The position numbers and the translations under genes were made by a program. From contig NZ_CP163528.1 in assembly GCF_041081105.1 (NCBI RefSeq), positions 2,108,001 through 2,172,000 of the forward strand: DNA of 64,000 nucleotides, written 5' to 3'. Every line of letters begins with the position of its first letter. Position 1 is the stretch's first letter. Shown here in pieces: positions 1 to 8,396 of the stretch. Source of the DNA: Promicromonospora sp. Populi. GTDB lineage: Bacteria; Actinomycetota; Actinomycetes; Actinomycetales; Cellulomonadaceae. The notes beneath the pieces are model-generated. The model saw only the letters and a program-made list of their open reading frames with translations. It did not search any database and was not told the DNA's origin.

Positions 1-887
1 GGCAGCCGCGGGTCGACGGTCTCCGTCGCCCAGGTGTCGCGCACCCAGTGGTGGGCCGGGTCGTCGACGGACAGCCAGGTGCCGTCGTCGGCCGGGCCTG
101 CCATGACGTTGAGGTAGTACAGGTCGTAACCGGGGGCCGCCGCGGACGGCCCGTGGTAGCCGTGCGGCACCAGCACGGTGTCGCCGGTGCGGACCTCGGC
201 GAAGACGTCGATCGGCCGCTCCGGTGTGCCGTACACGCGGTGGTACGCCAGGCCAGGGCCGGTAGGGCCGTCGGCGACCTCGAAGTAATAGATCTCCTCC
301 AGCTCCCGCTCCTCGTGGCCCGGTACGTCGCTGTGCGCGTCGTGCTTGTGGGGCGGGTAGGAGGACCAGTTACCGCCCGGGGTGAGCACCTCGCACACCA
401 GGATGCGGTCCACCTCGATGCCGGTGCCGATGGTGTAGTTGTGCACCTGCCGGCTGGCGCGGCCCGCGCCGCGCAGGTCGACGGTCGCCTGGTCTGCGCG
501 CAGCACCTGCACCGGCTGCACCCGCCCGGCCCGCGCGGTGGCGACGGCGACCCTGGCGGACGCTCCGTCGTCGGGCCGCAGCGTCACGGTCGAGCCGACC
601 GGGAGGTAGGCCGTGTCCGTGGGCCCGGCGAAGACGCCCGCCCGCCCGGCGAGCCGCAGGTCGTGCCGCTGCCCGCCGGGGTCGGTCACGTCCAGGCGCA
701 GGCCCCCGCGCAGCGGCACAACTACTGCCTCGTCGGCGGTGAGCTCCAGGTCGAGGCTCCCGCCGGCGGGAATCTCGTGGACGAGCAGCCCGCTGTAGCC
801 CCAGCCGGCCCGCTCGGGCGTGATCTCGGCGACGGGGCCGCCGATGCTCGCGTCGGGGAGGCCTGCTCGGAGCACAAGGTCAGTCAC
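1..887 (-). CDS. iolB: 5-deoxy-glucuronate isomerase IolB (3' end outside window)
   Basis: IolB converts 5-deoxy-D-glucuronate to 2-deoxy-5-keto-D-gluconate in cytosolic myo-inositol breakdown. The product reads as a bicupin. Metal-ligand motifs are visible: PPHKHDAHSD, then EEIYYFE, then VPHGYHG near the C-terminus, followed by the family-typical DPRLP ending. About 295 residues are present, so only the last few residues lie beyond the window edge. The GTG start at 887 follows an AAGGA ribosome site. It lies 53 bp downstream of iolC on the same strand and is almost certainly cotranscribed with it. Identification is from motifs and context and is confident. Confidence 0.93.
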   Translation of the reverse strand, partial: MTDLVLRAGLPDASIGGPVAEITPERAGWGYSGLLVHEIPAGGSLDLELTADEAVVVPLRGGLRLDVTDPGGQRHDLRLAGRAGVFAGPTDTAYLPVGSTVTLRPDDGASARVAVATARAGRVQPVQVLRADQATVDLRGAGRASRQVHNYTIGTGIEVDRILVCEVLTPGGNWSSYPPHKHDAHSDVPGHEERELEEIYYFEVADGPTGPGLAYHRVYGTPERPIDVFAEVRTGDTVLVPHGYHGPSAAAPGYDLYYLNVMAGPADDGTWLSVDDPAHHWVRDTWATETVDPRL

Positions 888-900
888 GGCGTCGTCCTTC

Positions 901-937
901 GCAGCAGAGTAAACAGCAGCAGAGTAAACAGCAGAGT
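901..937. repeat. 15-bp tandem repeat between iolC and iolB
   Basis: GCAGCAGAGTAAACA occurs twice head to tail (901-915, 916-930) and is followed by a partial third copy, GCAGAGT (931-937). It fills most of the 53-bp iolC-iolB junction and ends next to the iolB ribosome site. It looks like a recent slippage duplication; no function is evident. Confidence 0.85.
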
Positions 938-940
938 CGT

Positions 941-2893
941 TCACAACAGCGCCACCGCCCCGTCGACAGCCGCCGCGACGTCGCCGCCCGGCGGGTACAG
1001 CAGAGACCGGCCGATGACCAGCCCGCGCACGGACGGCAGGGCGAGCGCCTTGGCCCAGCCGGCCATCGCAGCGTCCTGGTCGCCGGAGACCTCCCCGCCG
1101 AGGATGAGCGCGGGCAGGGTGGAGGCCGACAGGACCCGCTCCATGTCGTCCACGACTGGCAGCTTGAGCCAGGTGTAGGCCGACGTGCGCCCCAGCCCCG
1201 AGGCGACGGCGATGGCGCGCATCACGGCGTCGGGCGTCAGGTCGTTCTGCACCCGCCCATCCACGCGCCGGGAGATGAACGGCTCGACCATGGCCACCAG
1301 ACCGCGGTCGGCGAGCTCGTCGATGGCACGGGCGCACGCCTCCATCGTGACAACGGACGCCGGGTCCTGCGCGTCGATGCGCAGCAGCATCTTGCCGCCG
1401 TCGAGGCCCGCCTCGGCGACGCCGCGGGCGTCGTAACCGGTGAAGCGGTCGTCCATCTCGAACGCCGAGCCGGCCAGGCCGCCCCGGTTCATGGACCCGT
1501 AGACCAGCTTGCCGTCCAGCGCGCCGAGCGCGGCGAGCTCCTCGACGAGGTCGGCGGTGCCGAGAAACCCGCCGACGCCCGGCCGGCCGAGGGCCACGGC
1601 CGTGCGGCGCAGGAGGTCGCGCCGGTCGGCCATCGCCATGGGCTCGTCACCCACCGCCACGGCGCCGCGCGCCGGGTGGTCGGCGGCGATGACGAGGAAC
1701 CGCTCGCCGGACACCGGGCCCGGATGCCGCGGGCGGGTCAGGACCCGCCGGCGCAGCGCCCCCGGGTCGGACACCCGCAGCTCGACGACGTCGTCCACGG
1801 TCAGGGCCTCGTGCACAGTCGGGGCTTCTGTCGCGACCGGGCCGCCCGCGCGCTCGCGGACCTCGATGGGGGCCCTGGAGCGGACCTCGACGAGGACCTC
1901 GACCGCGGCCTTGGTCAGCTGCTCCGGGACCTCGCCCGTGGCCAGCAGGTGCTCTACCTCGGGAGGCGTCGGCATCGCCGTCGAGCACTCCAGCCGAGCG
2001 GCGACGATCGCGCCCGCCGCGTTGGCGAACCGCAGCGTCCGCTCCAGCGTCCAGCCCCGCAGCAGCCCGTGGCACAGCGACCCGCCGAACCCGTCGCCGG
2101 CGCCGAGGCCGTTGACGACGTCGACGGTGACCGCCGGCACGACCACCCGTTCGTCGCGGGTCTTGGCCAGGACCCCGTGCGGGCCCTGCTTGACCACCGC
2201 GACCTGCACACCGGCCGCCAGCAGCGCGTCGGCCGCGCGGTCGGGGTCCCGCTCGCCGACGGCGACGAAGCACTCCTCCTGGTTGCCCACGGCGATGGTC
2301 ACCTGCGGCAGCACGGCACTGAGCTGCTCGCGCGCCGCATCGACGTCGGGCCAGAACATGGGGCGGTAGTCCAGGTCGAGCACCGTGTGGCCGCCGTGGC
2401 CGCCCCGGCGGCGCGCGGCCAGTGCGGCGTGGTGCGCGGACCGGCTGGGCTCCTCGCTCAGGCCGGTGCCGGTGAGCCAGAGCAGGCGGGCCGACCGCAC
2501 GGCGTGCAGGTCGATGTCCTCGGGCGTGATCCGCAGGTCAGGGGCGGACGGCGACCGGTAGAACCAGAGCGGGAAGTCGTCCGGCGGGAAGATCTCGCAG
2601 AACGTGACGGGGGTGTGCAGCTCGGGCACCACCACTACGTGCCGGTCGTCCACGCCGAACCGCCTCAGCTCACGCCGGGCGTACCGGCCGAAGGGGTCCT
2701 CCCCCACACCCGTGATCACGGCGGTGGTGTGGCCCAGCCGGGCGGCGGCCACCGCGACGTTCGTCGGGCTGCCCCCGAGGTACTTGCCGAACGACGTCAC
2801 GTCCTCGAGCCCGACGCCGCTCTGCAGCGGGTAGACGTCGACGCCGATGCGGCCGATCGCGAGCACGTCCGGCGCCCTGGCCTCGTCCCCCAT
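941..2893 (-). CDS. iolC: 5-dehydro-2-deoxygluconokinase fused to DUF2090 domain (IolC)
   Basis: A two-domain enzyme of about 650 residues. Residues 10-330 are a PfkB/ribokinase-type kinase: the substrate loop GGSPTNVAVA lies near residue 40 and the catalytic GAGDGFGG at about 264-271. This domain phosphorylates 2-deoxy-5-keto-D-gluconate. Residues from about 390 to the end match DUF2090 (begins FLVIAADHPARG), a fold seen fused to IolC in many bacteria and thought to supply the next aldolase step. That second role is family-based inference. Two adjacent ATGs exist at 2896 and 2893. I chose 2893 because a GGGGGA site is then correctly spaced. It is the first gene of the leftward iolC-iolB operon and is preceded by a GntR operator. 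Confidence 0.9.
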   Translation of the reverse strand: MGDEARAPDVLAIGRIGVDVYPLQSGVGLEDVTSFGKYLGGSPTNVAVAAARLGHTTAVITGVGEDPFGRYARRELRRFGVDDRHVVVVPELHTPVTFCEIFPPDDFPLWFYRSPSAPDLRITPEDIDLHAVRSARLLWLTGTGLSEEPSRSAHHAALAARRRGGHGGHTVLDLDYRPMFWPDVDAAREQLSAVLPQVTIAVGNQEECFVAVGERDPDRAADALLAAGVQVAVVKQGPHGVLAKTRDERVVVPAVTVDVVNGLGAGDGFGGSLCHGLLRGWTLERTLRFANAAGAIVAARLECSTAMPTPPEVEHLLATGEVPEQLTKAAVEVLVEVRSRAPIEVRERAGGPVATEAPTVHEALTVDDVVELRVSDPGALRRRVLTRPRHPGPVSGERFLVIAADHPARGAVAVGDEPMAMADRRDLLRRTAVALGRPGVGGFLGTADLVEELAALGALDGKLVYGSMNRGGLAGSAFEMDDRFTGYDARGVAEAGLDGGKMLLRIDAQDPASVVTMEACARAIDELADRGLVAMVEPFISRRVDGRVQNDLTPDAVMRAIAVASGLGRTSAYTWLKLPVVDDMERVLSASTLPALILGGEVSGDQDAAMAGWAKALALPSVRGLVIGRSLLYPPGGDVAAAVDGAVALL

Positions 2894-2979
2894 CATGTCC
2901 CCCGTCTCTCGGCCCCCAGCTCGGCCCACATCGTCGCGGATCCGCGCGCACACCCGTACGGCGAGTAGCTCGACCCTCC

Positions 2980-3019
2980 TACCCGACCCGCCCCGCTGTC
3001 AATACTTTGTCCTGACATT
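2980..3019 (-). promoter_or_regulatory. iolC promoter with IolR-type operator
   Basis: The 14-mer TTTGTCCTGACATT (3006-3019, + strand) contains the short palindrome TGTC-CT-GACA. Read leftwards, it is followed after 5 bp by TTGACA, a good -35 for the iolCB operon. The same 14-mer precedes the transaldolase gene. TGTCCTGACA fits the consensus KGWCHTRACA that I recall for Corynebacterium IolR. Binding by the adjacent GntR protein is inferred. Confidence 0.75.
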
Positions 3020-3115
3020 TGAACATCACGTCTTGAAATTCATTCACCGCTAGACTCCGCCTACAGAAAGCCGACCGCAACAGTGACCACGCCCGTGACC
3101 ACCAGGAGGCCCGCC

Positions 3116-3853
3116 GTGCCCCAGCCGCTGCGCATCGACCTCGACCGGTCGAGCCCGGTGCCCCTGTACCACCAGGTGGCCACCGCGATCGACGCGGCGA
3201 TCGAGGACGGGCGGATGCAGCCGGGCGAGTTCCTGGAGAACGAGGTGGCACTGGCCGCCCGCCTCGGTATCTCGCGCCCCACGGCACGCCAGGCGCTGCA
3301 GGACCTGGTCGAGCGCGGTCGCCTGGTGCGCCAGCGCGGCGTCGGGACGCAGGTCGCCCCCGCGCGCGTGCGCCGGCCGGTCGAGCTGACGAGCCTGCAC
3401 GACGACCTGGCCAAGACCGGGCGCGAGCCCAGCACCGAGGTGCTGGAGCGCCGCGTGGTGCCGGCGACCGCTGAGGTCGCGGAGGCGCTGGAGGTGCCGG
3501 AGGCCAGCGACGTCGTCATGATCCGGCGCCTGCGGCTGGCCGACGGCGAACCGCTGGCGGTGCTCACCAACTACCTGCCGCCGGAGATCGCCCCCAGCAG
3601 CGAGGAGCTCGCGACGCAGGGCCTGTACGACCTGCTGCGCTCCCGCGGCGCCAAGCCCAAGGTGGCCCGGCAGCGCATCGGGGCCCGCAGCGCGACGGCG
3701 GCCGAGGCCCGCGTGCTCGGCGAGCGGCCGCGTGCGGCCCTGCTGACCATGGAGCGCACGGCGTACGACGACAGCGGCCGCGGCATCGAGTTCGGGCAAC
3801 ACATCTACCGTGCCTCCCGGTACATGTTCGACACGACGCTGTTCTCGAGCTGA
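3116..3853 (+). CDS. GntR-family regulator, IolR-like (HutC/UbiC-transcription-regulator type)
   Basis: A 245-residue regulator: winged helix-turn-helix at residues 10-80 (VPLYHQVATAIDAAIEDG ... ISRPTARQALQDLV) followed by a C-terminal UTRA ligand-binding domain. The GTG at 3116 has a perfect AGGAGG at 3104-3109, 6 bp upstream. A GTG at 3083 has no comparable site, so I reject it. It sits between iolCB and the transaldolase gene. Both promoters carry an identical operator, which makes this the likely local repressor, probably relieved by an inositol catabolite. Ligand and direction of control are inferred. Confidence 0.87.
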   Translation: MPQPLRIDLDRSSPVPLYHQVATAIDAAIEDGRMQPGEFLENEVALAARLGISRPTARQALQDLVERGRLVRQRGVGTQVAPARVRRPVELTSLHDDLAKTGREPSTEVLERRVVPATAEVAEALEVPEASDVVMIRRLRLADGEPLAVLTNYLPPEIAPSSEELATQGLYDLLRSRGAKPKVARQRIGARSATAAEARVLGERPRAALLTMERTAYDDSGRGIEFGQHIYRASRYMFDTTLFSS

Positions 3854-3893
3854 CCGACGTCCCCGCAGTCGCGGCCTGACACCCGCGATCGCA

Positions 3894-3940
3894 TTTGTCC
3901 TGACATTCGGTTGACAGGTTGCCCGGACCCGGGGTCGAAT
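3894..3940 (+). promoter_or_regulatory. Transaldolase-gene promoter with IolR-type operator
   Basis: TTTGTCCTGACATT (3894-3907) is identical to the operator before iolC. TTGACA follows at 3911-3916, exactly 5 bp after the palindrome, as at the iolC promoter. A weak -10-like TCGAAT lies at 3935-3940. A repressor on this site would occlude the -35 element. Confidence 0.72.
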
Positions 3941-3982
3941 GGGTCACGCCGAACACCGCCGTCGGCCTAACCGGAGGATCCC

Positions 3983-5092
3983 GTGACCCAGACGTTCGAC
4001 GCAGCCACGACCGACGTCACCGGCAGCGAGACCCCGCTGGGGCGCATGACGCGCGAGTACCCGCAGACGGCCCTGTGGAACGACTCGGCAGACCCCGAGC
4101 AGCTCGGCCGCGCCATCTCCTGGGGCGCCGTCGGCGCCACCTGCAACCCGGTGATCGCGCTCGCCGCGATCCAGGCCGACCTCCCGCGCTGGACGGCCCG
4201 CCTGCGCGAGCTCGCCGACGAGCGCCCGACCGCCACCGAGTCCGACCTCGGCTGGGCGGTGGTCGAGGAGCTCAGTGTCGACGCCGCCCGCCTGCTGCAG
4301 CCCGCCTTCGAGGCCTCTGCCGGCCGGAACGGCCGGCTGTCGGTCCAGACCGACCCGCGCCTGCACCGGGACGCCGCCGCCCTGGTCGCTCAGGCCGAAC
4401 GCTTCGCCGCGCTGGCGCCGAACGTCATCGTCAAGATCCCGGCGACGAAGACCGGCGTCGAGGCGATCGAAGAGGCGACCTTCCGCGGCGTGAGCGTCAA
4501 CGCAACTGTCTCGTTCACCGTCGCCCAGGCGGTCGCCGTCGCCGAGGCGATCGAGCGGGGCCTCGACCGCCGTGCGGCCGCGGGCCTGCCCGTCGAGGAG
4601 ATGGGCGCCGTCGCCACCATCATGGTCGGCCGGCTCGACGACTGGCTCAAGGTCGTGGCCGCGCGCGAGGGCCTGCTCCTGCCGCCGGGGGTCCTCGACT
4701 GGGCGGGCGTGGCGGCGATCAAGAACGCGTACCGGATCTTCACCGAGCGCGGTTACCGCACCCGGGTCCTGTCGGCGGCGTTCCGCACCCACCTGCACCT
4801 GTCGGAGCTGGTGGGCGGCGACCTGGTGATCTCCCCGCCGTTCGAGTGGCAGGACTCGATCAACCGCAATCGCCTCGCCCTGCCGGCCCGCATCGACGCC
4901 CCCGTCGACCCGGAGATCCTCGACACGCTCACGCGCACGCTGCCCGACTTCCGGGCCGCCTACGAGCCCGACGGGCTCGCGCCCGAGGAGTTCGCGGGAT
5001 TCGGCCCGTCGCTGCGCACGCTGCGCCAGTTCCTCGACGCCGACGCCCAGCTCGACCAGCTCGTACGGGACGTCCTGGTCCCTGCGCCCTGA
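3983..5092 (+). CDS. Transaldolase-family protein of the inositol locus
   Basis: A 369-residue TIM-barrel protein of the transaldolase family. Signature stretches are TCNPVIALA (about 53-61), NVIVKIPATKTG with the expected Schiff-base lysine near residue 151, and SVNATVSFT (about 172-180). A GGAGG site precedes the GTG at 3983. The family transfers dihydroxyacetone units between sugar phosphates. Divergence from TalB-type sequences and co-control with iolCB suggest a dedicated role in sugar-phosphate handling downstream of inositol catabolism, possibly an aldolase-like variant. The exact reaction is unknown. No other inositol genes lie to its right. Confidence 0.82.
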   Translation: MTQTFDAATTDVTGSETPLGRMTREYPQTALWNDSADPEQLGRAISWGAVGATCNPVIALAAIQADLPRWTARLRELADERPTATESDLGWAVVEELSVDAARLLQPAFEASAGRNGRLSVQTDPRLHRDAAALVAQAERFAALAPNVIVKIPATKTGVEAIEEATFRGVSVNATVSFTVAQAVAVAEAIERGLDRRAAAGLPVEEMGAVATIMVGRLDDWLKVVAAREGLLLPPGVLDWAGVAAIKNAYRIFTERGYRTRVLSAAFRTHLHLSELVGGDLVISPPFEWQDSINRNRLALPARIDAPVDPEILDTLTRTLPDFRAAYEPDGLAPEEFAGFGPSLRTLRQFLDADAQLDQLVRDVLVPAP

Positions 5093-5136
5093 CGCCGAGC
5101 TTGCTGGGAGCTCCCTGGTGAGACAGGGTCGGTGCC

Positions 5137-5673
5137 GTGGACGTCACCGAGGTACCAGAGCGAGTTGTCCTGCTGGACGAGCACGGGGCACCCGCCGGAT
5201 CGCAGCTCAAGAGTGTTGTGCACACCGCGGACACTCCGCTGCACCTGGCGTTCTCGTGCCACGTGCTGAACGCGGCCGGCCAGGTGCTGGTCACCCGCCG
5301 TGCCCTGGGCAAACGCACCTGGCCGGGCGTGTGGACCAACTCCTTCTGCGGCCACCCGCAGCCGGGCGAGCCGATGGAGGACGCCGTCGCACGGCGCGCG
5401 CAGGACGAGGTCGGGCTGACCCTGCGTGAGCTGCGGCCCGTGCTGCCCGAGTTCCGGTACCGCGCCACCGACGCCTCGGGGATCGTGGAGAACGAGGTGT
5501 GCCCCGTCTACGTGGCGGTCGCCGACGAGGAGCCGCACCTGAACCCGGACGAGGTCATGGATGCCCGGTGGGCCGACGCCGGTGCGCTGGGCGCCGCCCT
5601 CCGGGCCACCCCGTGGGCGTTCTCGCCCTGGTTCGTGAGCCAGGCGCGGGAGATGTCTCTCTACGCGGGCTGA
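5137..5673 (+). CDS. idi: Isopentenyl-diphosphate delta-isomerase, type I
   Basis: A 178-residue Nudix-fold enzyme interconverting isopentenyl and dimethylallyl diphosphate for isoprenoid synthesis. Active-site cysteine (C71) is in TNSFCGHPQPGE and the catalytic glutamate is in IVENEVCPVY (about 116-124). The metal-binding histidines appear at H29/H36-type positions and in CGHPQ. The length is normal. Start is GTG at 5137, with no strong ribosome site, so the message may be nearly leaderless. It stands alone; its stop overlaps the end of the convergent unknown gene by 13 bp. Confidence 0.93.
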   Translation: MDVTEVPERVVLLDEHGAPAGSQLKSVVHTADTPLHLAFSCHVLNAAGQVLVTRRALGKRTWPGVWTNSFCGHPQPGEPMEDAVARRAQDEVGLTLRELRPVLPEFRYRATDASGIVENEVCPVYVAVADEEPHLNPDEVMDARWADAGALGAALRATPWAFSPWFVSQAREMSLYAG

Positions 5674-6806
5674 GCTTCGGGCATCCAGTCCTCGTCGTCG
5701 CGGACCCACGTCGTACCACCGGCTTCCGGCCGTGCGCCGTCGACGAGCCAGTAGGTCTCGTCCGGGTTCCACCCGGCGATGACACTGGCCGTGTCGCCGG
5801 CAGCGTCGTCGTCGACCGGGATCGCCGTGCCCGCGGCGGCGACGTACGCGGCGGCGGTGAGGTGGACGGCATCGTGGTCGACGGCGACCGCCGCCCAGTC
5901 GGGCACCACCCAGCGCCCCACGCGGCCGGTCGTGAGGTACCAGTCATGCCGCTTCGCGTTCACCTCCAGCGGGTACTCCCGGCACAGCGCGGCCCACGCC
6001 TCGGCGCTGTCGATCTCGCGTACGCGCGCGTCGGCGGGGACCTCGACCGGGCGCGTGACCGCCCGCTCCCAGCCAAAACCGTCCTCCACCAGCCAGAGGC
6101 CCGCCGGCCCGGACGTGTCCAGGCTCCTCGTGGTGCGGATCAGGTCCGACGGCGGGGTCGACCACCAGGCCCCGCTGAAGGAGGCAGTCGGATCTGCCGC
6201 CGCGTGCTGCGCCGCCTGCCGCTCAGCCTGGACGACGTCGGCGCGCCACAGTGCCAGCCGGTTCGCCACGCCTGTCGCTCGCCCGGGAACGGGCTCGGCG
6301 TCGTCGTCCCACTCGACTACGTGCTGGTCCTCGCGGGCGATCGGTTCGCTCCACCAGCTCACGGCCGCAGCCGCGGCGGCGACGTGCTCGGCGACCCGTT
6401 CCAGTGCGGCACGCACGACGGGTGTGGCGGCGAGCACGTCGTCGCCGTCGGGCTCCTGCCAGTAGCGGGCGTTGTCCACCGCGCCGGCGAGGGCGTGCAG
6501 CGCGGAGTCCTGGTCGACGTCGGTCAGGCGAACCGCGTCCAGGAGGGACGCCACGGTCCCTGGCGTGGCGGCCGCCTCCCGGGTGGCGACCGCCACCGGG
6601 ACGTGCGGGCCGGGACCGGAGTACGCCACGAGGATCTGGCCCGGGTTGGGGTCGAGCGCGTAGGCCGCCGACATCACGGCCTGAGCGAGCGGCGCCTCCG
6701 TCCCGTCGCGCTCGGCAAGGAAGGACTCGGCGTCGAGCGCGAGCCCCAGCAGGAACCTGCGCCCGCGCCAACCGCTCAGCAGCACCTCTGGCGTGATCGA
6801 GCTCAT
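5661..6806 (-). CDS. Uncharacterised actinobacterial protein, 381 residues
   Basis: I do not recognise this family. The ATG at 6806 gives a protein beginning MSSITPEVLLSGWRGRRF. The N-terminal half is alanine-rich with a predicted helical stretch (RVAEHVAAAAAAVSWW). The C-terminal half is acidic and tryptophan-rich, with repeated short strands such as LWLVEDGFGWE, DWYLTTGRVGRW and YWLVDG. No signal peptide or membrane segment is seen, so it is probably cytosolic. Codon use and third-position GC match the neighbours, which supports a real gene. It lies just downstream of the isomerase/hydrolase operon, 31 bp after its end, and may be cotranscribed with it. Confidence 0.7.
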   Translation of the reverse strand: MSSITPEVLLSGWRGRRFLLGLALDAESFLAERDGTEAPLAQAVMSAAYALDPNPGQILVAYSGPGPHVPVAVATREAAATPGTVASLLDAVRLTDVDQDSALHALAGAVDNARYWQEPDGDDVLAATPVVRAALERVAEHVAAAAAAVSWWSEPIAREDQHVVEWDDDAEPVPGRATGVANRLALWRADVVQAERQAAQHAAADPTASFSGAWWSTPPSDLIRTTRSLDTSGPAGLWLVEDGFGWERAVTRPVEVPADARVREIDSAEAWAALCREYPLEVNAKRHDWYLTTGRVGRWVVPDWAAVAVDHDAVHLTAAAYVAAAGTAIPVDDDAAGDTASVIAGWNPDETYWLVDGARPEAGGTTWVRDDEDWMPEAQPA

Positions 6807-6837
6807 CTCAGCATTGTTGCTCAGCACGCCCAGGGAA

Positions 6838-7479
6838 TTACGGCGCCTCCTCACCCGCCGGAGAGATTCTCCGTGTCAGCTCCGGCAGGCCGTTGCCGCG
6901 CAGGTCGGCAAGGACGGCCGCCCGTCCCGCCATGGCCATGACCAGGGAGAGCAGGGGCCCGGCGACCGCAGGCCCCGAGCCCGCCTGGAAGTCGGCGTCG
7001 GTCGCTGTGAGGCGCAGGCCCTTGACCAGCGACCGACTGTTGACCGCGAAGTCCTTGGTGGCGAAGAACCGCGCGACCGCCACGAGCGCCTCGGCCTCTG
7101 GCTCGTGTCGCAGGCCCAGCGGACGGCGGATGTCCTCGGCGTGGACGATCACCTCACCCAGCCCTGCGGCGCTCTCCTTGCGGGGCAGCCCGATCGACCC
7201 GACGCCGGCGAGCCGGTCGAGGGTCGCCGTCGGCGTCGGGCCGCGGAACTCCTCGAGGCGCCTCTGATTGTGCAGGTCGGCGTCGAACCGCGCCCCGATC
7301 ATGCTCCGGATCCAGCCCAGCGGGGAGAGTGTGGAGGCTGCGCCCAGGTGCGCGACCACGTCCTCCACGTCCCAGGCGCCGCACAGCGTCGCTGCTCGCC
7401 ACTGCTCCGGCGTCAGCCGACGCAGGTCGTCGGCGAGCGCCGAGCGTTCACGGTCCTGGAGCTCCGACAGCCGGGTCAC
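6838..7479 (-). CDS. Maleylpyruvate isomerase-family, mycothiol-dependent-type enzyme
   Basis: A 213-residue four-helix DinB-like protein of the mycothiol-dependent maleylpyruvate isomerase family. The metal-binding pattern is visible: LCGAWDVEDVVAHLG (about 33-47) and the family hallmark VIVHAEDIRRPLGL (about 110-123). Members use mycothiol as cofactor or thiol donor; many have unknown substrates. The GTG start at 7479 overlaps the stop of the upstream hydrolase as GTGA, so the two are translationally coupled and likely act on related substrates. The specific reaction cannot be assigned. Confidence 0.85.
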   Translation of the reverse strand: MTRLSELQDRERSALADDLRRLTPEQWRAATLCGAWDVEDVVAHLGAASTLSPLGWIRSMIGARFDADLHNQRRLEEFRGPTPTATLDRLAGVGSIGLPRKESAAGLGEVIVHAEDIRRPLGLRHEPEAEALVAVARFFATKDFAVNSRSLVKGLRLTATDADFQAGSGPAVAGPLLSLVMAMAGRAAVLADLRGNGLPELTRRISPAGEEAP

Positions 7480-8396
7480 GCGGAGACCCTACCGACGTCG
7501 GCCCCCTCGACGAGCTGCCGGGTCTGCTCAGCCAGCGTCTTCCAGGCCACCGTCGGCAGGTCGTGGCCGACGCCGGAGAGGATCGTGCGTCGCGCCCCGC
7601 GGATCGCACGCGCTGTGTCGCGGGCGGCCGACGTCCGGATGAGGGGGTCGTCCTCACCGTGCAGCACGAGCGCGGGCGCGTCGAGCTCACGCAGGCGCGG
7701 GCCGCGCCACCGGGCGTGGAGCTGGCGGCCGAGCCCGCTCACGTCGCGCGGCCCGCTGCCGAGCCCGCGTTCGATCCGGGCGCGCGCCTCCTCCTCGTCG
7801 CAGGGATTCACCGGTGAGGCCATCTTCCGGGCGACGGCCAGGGACGCGGCGACGTCGCCGTCGTGCCCGTCCGGGAAGCTCTGGGCGGCGAGCCTCGCGA
7901 GCAGCCCGAGCCGCAGGTAGCGCAACGCCCGGAACCCGGCCGCGTCGCTCGGCGGGGCGTCGCACGAGACGACCGCGAGGGCACGCCGCGGATGGCGCAG
8001 CGCGAACCGTTGGGCCACGATGCCGCCCAGCGAGTGCCCGAACACGACCGCGCGCTCCCAGCCGACGGCGTCGAGCACGGCGGCCGCGTCGTCGACGACA
8101 TCCTCGGAGGTGTACGGCACGTGGTCCGTGCCGAGCAGCGCTGCCCACCGGCCCCGCCGCGTGGCCTGGCCGAACCGGGTTGACTCCCCGGAGTCACGCT
8201 GGTCGTACCGGACTACGTCGAAGCCCTCGTTCGCGAAGGCCCGGCACAGCCCGTCCGGCCACCAGGTCCGGGAGAGCGCGAGCCCTGTCATGAGCAGCAG
8301 CGGCGTACCTCCGCCGCGCTCGAACCGGTCGTAGGCGATCTCAACGGCGCCGTGGCGCGTGTACTCGGTCGGGGACCACTCGGCAAGGTCGTTCAT
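7476..8396 (-). CDS. Alpha/beta-hydrolase
   Basis: A 306-residue alpha/beta-hydrolase fold enzyme. The nucleophile elbow is VFGHSLGG (Ser122), the acid is in LHGEDDPL (about Asp250) and the histidine in SGVGHDLP (about His278). The oxyanion region is MTGLALSRTWWP, where a tryptophan-rich cap begins. It resembles epoxide hydrolase or haloperoxidase-type esterases; the substrate is unknown. No signal peptide is present. It is the first gene of a two-gene leftward operon with the mycothiol-type isomerase, and the 4-bp overlap implies coupled translation. Confidence 0.87.
   Translation of the reverse strand: MNDLAEWSPTEYTRHGAVEIAYDRFERGGGTPLLLMTGLALSRTWWPDGLCRAFANEGFDVVRYDQRDSGESTRFGQATRRGRWAALLGTDHVPYTSEDVVDDAAAVLDAVGWERAVVFGHSLGGIVAQRFALRHPRRALAVVSCDAPPSDAAGFRALRYLRLGLLARLAAQSFPDGHDGDVAASLAVARKMASPVNPCDEEEARARIERGLGSGPRDVSGLGRQLHARWRGPRLRELDAPALVLHGEDDPLIRTSAARDTARAIRGARRTILSGVGHDLPTVAWKTLAEQTRQLVEGADVGRVSA

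Noticed and set aside
901..937. CRISPR array
   Set aside because: Repeats are 15 bp with no spacers; it is a simple tandem duplication. No other CRISPR-like arrays were seen in the window.
3083..3115. Upstream GTG start for the GntR regulator
   Set aside because: No ribosome site, whereas GTG at 3116 has AGGAGG at ideal spacing.
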